From positions 1 through 11,591 of the forward strand of contig JAJXYU010000338.1 in NCBI GenBank assembly GCA_021780395.1: a DNA stretch of 11,591 nt, given 5' to 3'. Source of the stretch: Pseudomonadota bacterium. Its GTDB lineage: Bacteria; Pseudomonadota; Gammaproteobacteria; Steroidobacterales; Steroidobacteraceae. Positions 8,092-11,591 of this stretch are shown one piece after another. Made by a program: the position numbers and the translations under genes. Each line of letters starts with the position of its first letter. Positions within the stretch are counted from its first letter, which is position 1. Under the pieces are notes generated by a model that worked only from the letters and a program-made list of their open reading frames with translations, was not told the origin of the DNA and searched no databases.

Positions 8092-8119
8092 CGCGCCGCC
8101 CCCTCGTGGGTGCGGCGCG
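8092..8119 (-). terminator. Strong hairpin between tRNA-Ile and ggt
   Basis: On the minus strand CGCGCCGC (8119-8112) pairs perfectly with GCGGCGCG (8099-8092). Inside it, after one A-G mismatch, CCC pairs with GGG around an ACGA loop, giving about 11 bp in a 28-nt element. It begins 11 nt after the tRNA CCA end and ends 25 nt before the ggt ATG. No T-run follows, so it is at best a terminator without a U-tract; it could instead mark tRNA 3' processing or let some transcription read into ggt. Confidence 0.45.
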
Positions 8120-8130
8120 GTCCGGTCATG

Positions 8131-8438
8131 TGGTGGGCCCGGTCGGACTCGAACCGACGACCAAGGGATTCACTTTGCCCCACCGTTTCCGGCGGGAGTG
8201 GACTATCTCTTCACCCGCGTGGGGTGCGGGACGCTCTCGCCTGTCATTAAGCGCGACTCAAGCGCTCAGGTAGTCTCTGCACCTTCCGGCGGTGTACCGC
8301 CGGCTTGGCTCAGGGTTGCCATCGGCCATACCGTTAAGGGTTCCCTGAATTCATCCCGTCCACTTCGCGCCTCGCGACGCGAAGGCACCTCCTTACCGTC
8401 GATGAGTCCCCTGCTCTAACCGACTGAGCTACAGGCCC
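8131..8438 (-). tRNA. tRNA-Ile(CAU), split by a group I intron
   Basis: Joining 8438-8402 to 8170-8131 gives a complete 77-nt tRNA. The 7-bp acceptor stem is GGGCCTG/CGGGCCC with one G-U pair. The D arm is GCTC/GAGC, the anticodon stem GGGGA/TCCCT, the loop CTCATAA with anticodon CAT, and the T arm GTCGG/CCGAC with loop TTCGAGT. Discriminator A and CCA are encoded. CAU anticodons occur in initiator Met, elongator Met and Ile2 tRNAs. The G1-C72 pair excludes a typical initiator, and the TTGGTCG variable region and overall likeness to the intron-bearing Azoarcus tRNA favour Ile2, which reads AUA after TilS converts C34 to lysidine. Elongator Met is the alternative. The intron separates anticodon position 36 from 37, so unspliced RNA cannot function in decoding. 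The gene is divergent from hrpB. Confidence 0.92.
8171..8401 (-). ncRNA. Group I self-splicing intron in tRNA-Ile(CAU), Azoarcus-like
   Basis: The 231-nt intron follows exon ...CAU and ends in G (8171) before exon AAUCCC. Group I ribozymes splice by two transesterifications using external guanosine. The internal guide GUG at 8388-8386 pairs with CAU, giving the U-G splice-site wobble. Visible helices are P2 (8384-8378/8369-8363), P3 CGGGAUG/CGUCCCG (8358-8352/8233-8227), P4 CAGGG/CCCUG within 8349-8309, and a short P5 with P5a hairpin. They continue with P6a, 7 bp (8303-8297/8292-8286), P7 GACUA/UAGUC (8275-8271/8205-8201) with the G-binding pair, P8 (8226-8222/8216-8212), and P9, 8 bp capped by GAAA (8189-8186). 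Core strings AUGGCAAC, GAGCCAAG, AGAGACUA and AUAGUCC match my recollection of the Azoarcus intron, suggesting subgroup IC3. A 37-nt insertion lies between P7 and P3. No homing endonuclease is encoded. Splice sites are inferred from the tRNA fold. Confidence 0.93.
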
Positions 8439-8447
8439 GTCGCCGGC

Positions 8448-8453
8448 ATTCTA
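8448..8453 (-). promoter_or_regulatory. Putative -10 box of the tRNA-Ile gene
   Basis: TAGAAT on the minus strand (five of six matches to TATAAT) ends 9 nt before the first tRNA base, placing the start site at about 8441 with almost no leader. No good -35 hexamer is visible at 16-18 bp. The 103-bp gap between the tRNA and hrpB must hold promoters for both. Confidence 0.45.
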
Positions 8454-8493
8454 GCAGGATCGTCCCCGCGCGCACCTCGTCGCGCGTTCACGG

Positions 8494-8499
8494 TAGAGT
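8494..8499 (+). promoter_or_regulatory. Possible -10 box of hrpB
   Basis: TAGAGT on the plus strand lies 42 bp upstream of the chosen hrpB start and would give a leader of about 35 nt. The -35 region is unconvincing. This TAG is also the in-frame stop that bounds the hrpB frame upstream. Confidence 0.22.
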
Positions 8500-8541
8500 A
8501 TCGAGCGCGACACGAACGACCGACGCTGCGAAACCACGCCC

Positions 8542-11079
8542 TTGAGCCTGCAAGAACGGATCCACGACGCGCTGCCCGGCTTGCCCATCGGTTCGGTCGT
8601 GCCGGCGATCGCGCGCGCGCTCGAGGACCACCATCGCCTGATCGTCGAGGCGCCGCCCGGTGCCGGCAAGAGCACGATCGTACCGCTCGCGCTGCTTGGG
8701 TCAGGCTGGCTCGCCGACCGCAAGATCGTGATGCTCGAGCCGCGGCGACTGGCGGCGCGTGCGATCGCGACGCGGATCGCACAGCTCGCCGGCGAGCGGC
8801 TCGGCGAGCGCATCGGCTACCGCACCCGCCTCGAGTCGCGGGTCTCCCGCGCGACCCGACTCGAGGTCGTGACCGAAGGAATCCTCACGCGGATGATCCA
8901 GGACGACGCCGCGCTCGGCGACACCGCCTGCGTCGTGTTCGACGAATTTCACGAGCGCAGCGTCCACGGCGACCTCGGACTCGCGCTCGCGATCGACGTC
9001 CAGGAGAATCTGCGCCCCGACCTGCGCCTGATCGTGATGTCGGCGACGCTCGACACGCAGCCGCTCGCACGCTTGCTCGATTCGCCGCCGATCGTGACCG
9101 CGAGCGGCCGGCCGTTCGACGTGCGAACGCAGCACCTGGCGCGCCGGACGGACGCGTCGATCGAGGAGCAGGCGGCACAGACCCTGGTCGCGGCGCTCGC
9201 GAGCGAAGCGGGCGACGCGCTGTGCTTCCTCCCCGGGGCACCGGAGATCCGACGCGTCGAACGGCTGCTCGGCGAGAGCGCGCTGCCGCGCGGCACGCGC
9301 GTGCTGCCGCTGTACGCAGACCTCGATCCGCGCGCCCAGGAAGCCGCACTCGCGCCGTCGGCGCCGGGCTTGCGCAAGATCGTGCTCGCGACGTCGATCG
9401 CCGAGACCAGCCTCACGATCGACGGCGTGCGCATCGTCGTCGACAGCGGCCTCGCGCGCCGGTCGCAATTCGATCCGGCGAGCGGCATGAGCCGTCTGGT
9501 GACCACGAAGCTCTCTCAGGCCGAGGCCGACCAGCGGCGCGGGCGCGCCGGGCGCACGGGCCCCGGGGTGTGCTTCCGGCTCTGGTCGACGAGCGCCCAC
9601 GCTGCGCTCGCACCGCACGCAGAGCCCCAGATCCTGCACGAGGATCTGGCGCCGCTCGCACTCGAGCTCGCGGCGTGGGGCACGACCGACGGGCACGGGC
9701 TGCGCTGGCTCGACCCGCCGCCGGCGGCGCATCTCGCGCAGGCGCACGATCTGCTGCGCCGTCTGGACGCGATCGATGCCGCCGGGCGCATCACCGCCCA
9801 CGGCCGCGCGATCGCGGCGCTCGGCGCGCACCCGCGGCTCGCGCACATGCTGGAGCGGTCCGTCGCGATGCGGGCCGTCGGGCTCGCCTGCGATCTCGCG
9901 GCGGTGCTCAGCGAGCGGGTCGTCGTGCGGGCTCCGGCGGGGGCTCGCGACGCGGACATCCGCAGCGCGCTCGCCGCCCTCGGGGATCGCGACCCGGCCG
10001 GTCGGTCCGCGGGCCACGTCGATGTGCGCGCGGTCTCGGCCGCGGCACGCGCCTCGGCGCGCTGGCGGCGGCAGCTCGGCGGCAGCCCCGACGCGGTCGA
10101 TCGGGATCGCGCCGCCGGCACCTTGCTCGCGCTCGCGTATCCCGATCGGATCGCGCGCAGCCGCGGCGCGGACGGGCGCTACGTGCTCGCGAACGGACGC
10201 GGCGCGACGTTCGCCGAGCCACAGGCCCTCGCGAAGGCGACGTATCTGGTCGCGGCGCAGCTCGACGGTGCCGACCGCGACGCCCGGATCCACCTGGCGG
10301 CGCCGATCGACGCGGAGACGATCGAACGGCTGTTCGCCGCGCAGATCGAGGAGCGATCCGAGGTCGCCTGGGATCGGCGAGCGCAGGCCGTACGCGCCCG
10401 CCGCGATCGACGTCTCGGCGCGATCCTGCTCGCGAGCGCCGACATCGCCGAGATCGATCCGCACGCGTTCGGCACGGCGATGATCGCGGGCATCCGCGAC
10501 CTCGGCATCGCCGCGCTCCCGTGGACCCGCGACCTGCGGCAATGGCAGGCGCGAGTCGCGCTGTTGCGCCGCCTCGAGGTGCCCGCGCCCGAACCGTGGC
10601 CCGATCTGAGCGACGCGGCGCTCGACGCGGACCTCGAGTCCTGGGTGATGCCGTGGATCGAGGGATGCACGCGGCGCGAGCACCTCGCGCGCGTCGACTG
10701 GGCTCGCGCGCTCGAGAGCCGCCTGACGCACCGCCAGCGGACCGTGCTCGCCCGCGAAGCGCCGACGCACCTGCGGGTGCCGAGCGGATCGAGCATCCCG
10801 ATCGACTACCTGGACGGCGGGATTCCGACGGTCTCGGTGCGGCTGCAGGAGTTGTTCGGCCTCACCGTGACGCCGACGATCGCCGCCGGCCGCGTGCCCC
10901 TGCTGCTGAAACTCCTGTCCCCGGCGGGACGCCCGGTGCAGGTGACCCGCGACCTGCAGAACTTCTGGAAGCACACCTACCACGAGGTCCGGAAGGACTT
11001 GAAGGGCCGCTATCCGAAGCATTACTGGCCCGACGATCCTTATCTTGCCGAGCCGACGCGACGGGTCCGCCCGCGATGA
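8542..11079 (+). CDS. hrpB: ATP-dependent RNA helicase HrpB (DEAH/RHA family)
   Basis: The 845-residue product has every superfamily 2 DEAH-type motif in order: motif I A-P-P-G-A-G-K-S (Lys43), Ia E-P-R-R-L-A-A-R-A, II D-E-F-H (134-137), III S-A-T (167-169), V A-T-S-I-A-E-T-S-L-T (283 on) and VI Q-R-R-G-R-A-G-R (331-338). The D-E-F-H box instead of D-E-A-H, and the long C-terminal half ending in the conserved N-F-W-K-H-T-Y-H-E-V-R-K-D-L-K-G-R-Y-P-K-H segment, are typical of HrpB rather than HrpA. Length is normal for the family. Its cellular role in proteobacteria is poorly defined; NTP-driven RNA remodelling is assumed. The start is uncertain. TTG 8542 is the first possible in-frame start after the TAG at 8494 and gives a normal HrpB N-terminus, but no Shine-Dalgarno precedes it. 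TTG 8581 and GTG 8599 are alternatives. The VanZ-like gene begins 7 bp after the stop. Confidence 0.96.
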   Translation: MSLQERIHDALPGLPIGSVVPAIARALEDHHRLIVEAPPGAGKSTIVPLALLGSGWLADRKIVMLEPRRLAARAIATRIAQLAGERLGERIGYRTRLESRVSRATRLEVVTEGILTRMIQDDAALGDTACVVFDEFHERSVHGDLGLALAIDVQENLRPDLRLIVMSATLDTQPLARLLDSPPIVTASGRPFDVRTQHLARRTDASIEEQAAQTLVAALASEAGDALCFLPGAPEIRRVERLLGESALPRGTRVLPLYADLDPRAQEAALAPSAPGLRKIVLATSIAETSLTIDGVRIVVDSGLARRSQFDPASGMSRLVTTKLSQAEADQRRGRAGRTGPGVCFRLWSTSAHAALAPHAEPQILHEDLAPLALELAAWGTTDGHGLRWLDPPPAAHLAQAHDLLRRLDAIDAAGRITAHGRAIAALGAHPRLAHMLERSVAMRAVGLACDLAAVLSERVVVRAPAGARDADIRSALAALGDRDPAGRSAGHVDVRAVSAAARASARWRRQLGGSPDAVDRDRAAGTLLALAYPDRIARSRGADGRYVLANGRGATFAEPQALAKATYLVAAQLDGADRDARIHLAAPIDAETIERLFAAQIEERSEVAWDRRAQAVRARRDRRLGAILLASADIAEIDPHAFGTAMIAGIRDLGIAALPWTRDLRQWQARVALLRRLEVPAPEPWPDLSDAALDADLESWVMPWIEGCTRREHLARVDWARALESRLTHRQRTVLAREAPTHLRVPSGSSIPIDYLDGGIPTVSVRLQELFGLTVTPTIAAGRVPLLLKLLSPAGRPVQVTRDLQNFWKHTYHEVRKDLKGRYPKHYWPDDPYLAEPTRRVRPR

Positions 11080-11086
11080 AGCCGCG

Positions 11087-11591
11087 ATGAGCGAACCCGC
11101 CGCGCAGCGTCCCGCGTCGACGTCGGACCCGCGCACGACCGCGCGCTGGCTCACACTCGGCGTCGCCTTGCTGATCGCCTGGGGCTCGCTGTACCCGCTC
11201 GAGTTCCGGATCCCGACGCCGATCGAGTGGCGTCACCGGCTCGCGCTCGTGACCGCCCCTATTTACTATCGCGCCGATCTGATCGCGAATTTCCTGCTGT
11301 ATCTGCCGTTCGGCGCCGCGTGCCGCCTGAGCCTCGGCGGCCCTGGACGCGCGCGCCGGACGGTGCTCGCCGCGCTGTTCGGATCGGCGCTGTCGATGCT
11401 GCTCGAACTCGCGCAGGCACTGACGCCGCATCGCGTGACGAACCTGTACGACTGGATCTGGAACACCTCCGGCGCGGCCTGCGGCGCGCTCGCGGCAGCG
11501 GCGTACCTGCACATCGGCGATGACTGGACGGTTCGTGGACTGCGGCACCGGCGGCCGGCGCTGGTGCCGACGATCCTGCTCGCGATCTGGG
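11087..11591 (+). CDS. VanZ-family membrane protein, 3' end outside window
   Basis: The frame opens at ATG 11087 and runs 168 codons to the window edge without a stop. Hydrophobic helices lie at about 21-37, 60-80, 92-112 and 127-143, and a further one begins at the edge. The VanZ-like pattern is present: A-N-F-L-L-Y-L-P-F-G, then E107-x-x-Q110 with R116, D122 and N126 followed by a small-residue helix (T-S-G-A-A-C-G-A-L). VanZ-domain proteins are integral membrane proteins. The founding member gives low-level teicoplanin resistance, but chromosomal relatives mostly have no known role, so resistance should not be inferred. The hrpB stop is 7 bp upstream, so the genes are probably co-transcribed and translation may be coupled. 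Only a weak GATGAAG-like ribosome site is seen. An ATG at 11076 overlapping hrpB hits a stop after four codons and was rejected. Confidence 0.88.
   Translation, partial: MSEPAAQRPASTSDPRTTARWLTLGVALLIAWGSLYPLEFRIPTPIEWRHRLALVTAPIYYRADLIANFLLYLPFGAACRLSLGGPGRARRTVLAALFGSALSMLLELAQALTPHRVTNLYDWIWNTSGAACGALAAAAYLHIGDDWTVRGLRHRRPALVPTILLAIW

Noticed and set aside
6486..8273. 595-codon plus-strand frame opposite ggt and the tRNA
   Set aside because: It is the mirror of ggt codons and runs through the tRNA intron. The RSDSNR-type string at its end in an overlapping frame comes from the tRNA T arm, a common misannotation.
8171..8401. Homing endonuclease or other ORF inside the intron
   Set aside because: At 231 nt the intron is filled by ribozyme helices, and small frames crossing it extend into flanking tRNA without motifs.
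8131..8438. tRNA as an integration site of a mobile element
   Set aside because: No integrase gene, second copy of the tRNA 3' end or composition shift is visible; only the intron disrupts it.
8701..11154. 817-codon minus-strand frame opposite hrpB
   Set aside because: It has Arg/Ala/Glu-rich shadow composition, and hrpB on the other strand shows all helicase motifs.
1..11591. Frequent GCGATCGC/CGATCG octamers across the window
   Set aside because: They look abundant, but such strings are expected in GC-rich coding DNA using GCG, ATC, GAT and CGC codons. No genome-wide count is available to show enrichment.

Overview
The window is GC-rich, gene-dense proteobacterial chromosome, probably gamma- or betaproteobacterial. 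That placement rests on HrpB, the CrcB/DUF190 pair, the gamma-glutamyltransferase sequence, and a group I intron in a tRNA-Ile(CAU) gene like the Azoarcus one. No transposase, integrase, phage gene or CRISPR array is visible. Gene layout is that of a core chromosome.

Layout, left to right. (1) Minus strand, 1-2544: most of a large exported protein of unknown function, open at the window edge. (2) Minus strand, 2660-3399: a two-gene unit, crcB (fluoride channel) followed by a DUF190 protein. (3) Plus strand, 3572-4801: a patatin-like phospholipase predicted to be a lipoprotein, divergent from crcB. (4) Minus strand, 4827-8066: ggt (periplasmic gamma-glutamyltransferase) followed 18 bp later by a POT-family peptide transporter, convergent with the patatin gene. 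(5) Minus strand, 8131-8438: a tRNA-Ile(CAU) gene whose anticodon loop is interrupted by a 231-nt group I intron. (6) Plus strand, 8542 to the end: hrpB (DEAH-type ATP-dependent helicase) and the start of a VanZ-family membrane protein gene.

Functional reading. Ggt and the transporter form a plausible scavenging pair: Ggt cleaves gamma-glutamyl compounds such as glutathione in the periplasm, and the transporter could import the released dipeptide. CrcB exports fluoride, and DUF190 is its frequent genomic partner. The other genes share no obvious pathway.

The most notable element is the tRNA intron. Its core can be folded by eye (P2 to P9, with P7 and the terminal G), and it carries a 37-nt insertion between P7 and P3 that the compact Azoarcus intron lacks. 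Second is the transporter, which has lost both the ExxER motif of helix 1 and the matching lysine of helix 4 while keeping the other POT signatures. Many long reading frames opposite the real genes are by-products of high GC and are not listed.
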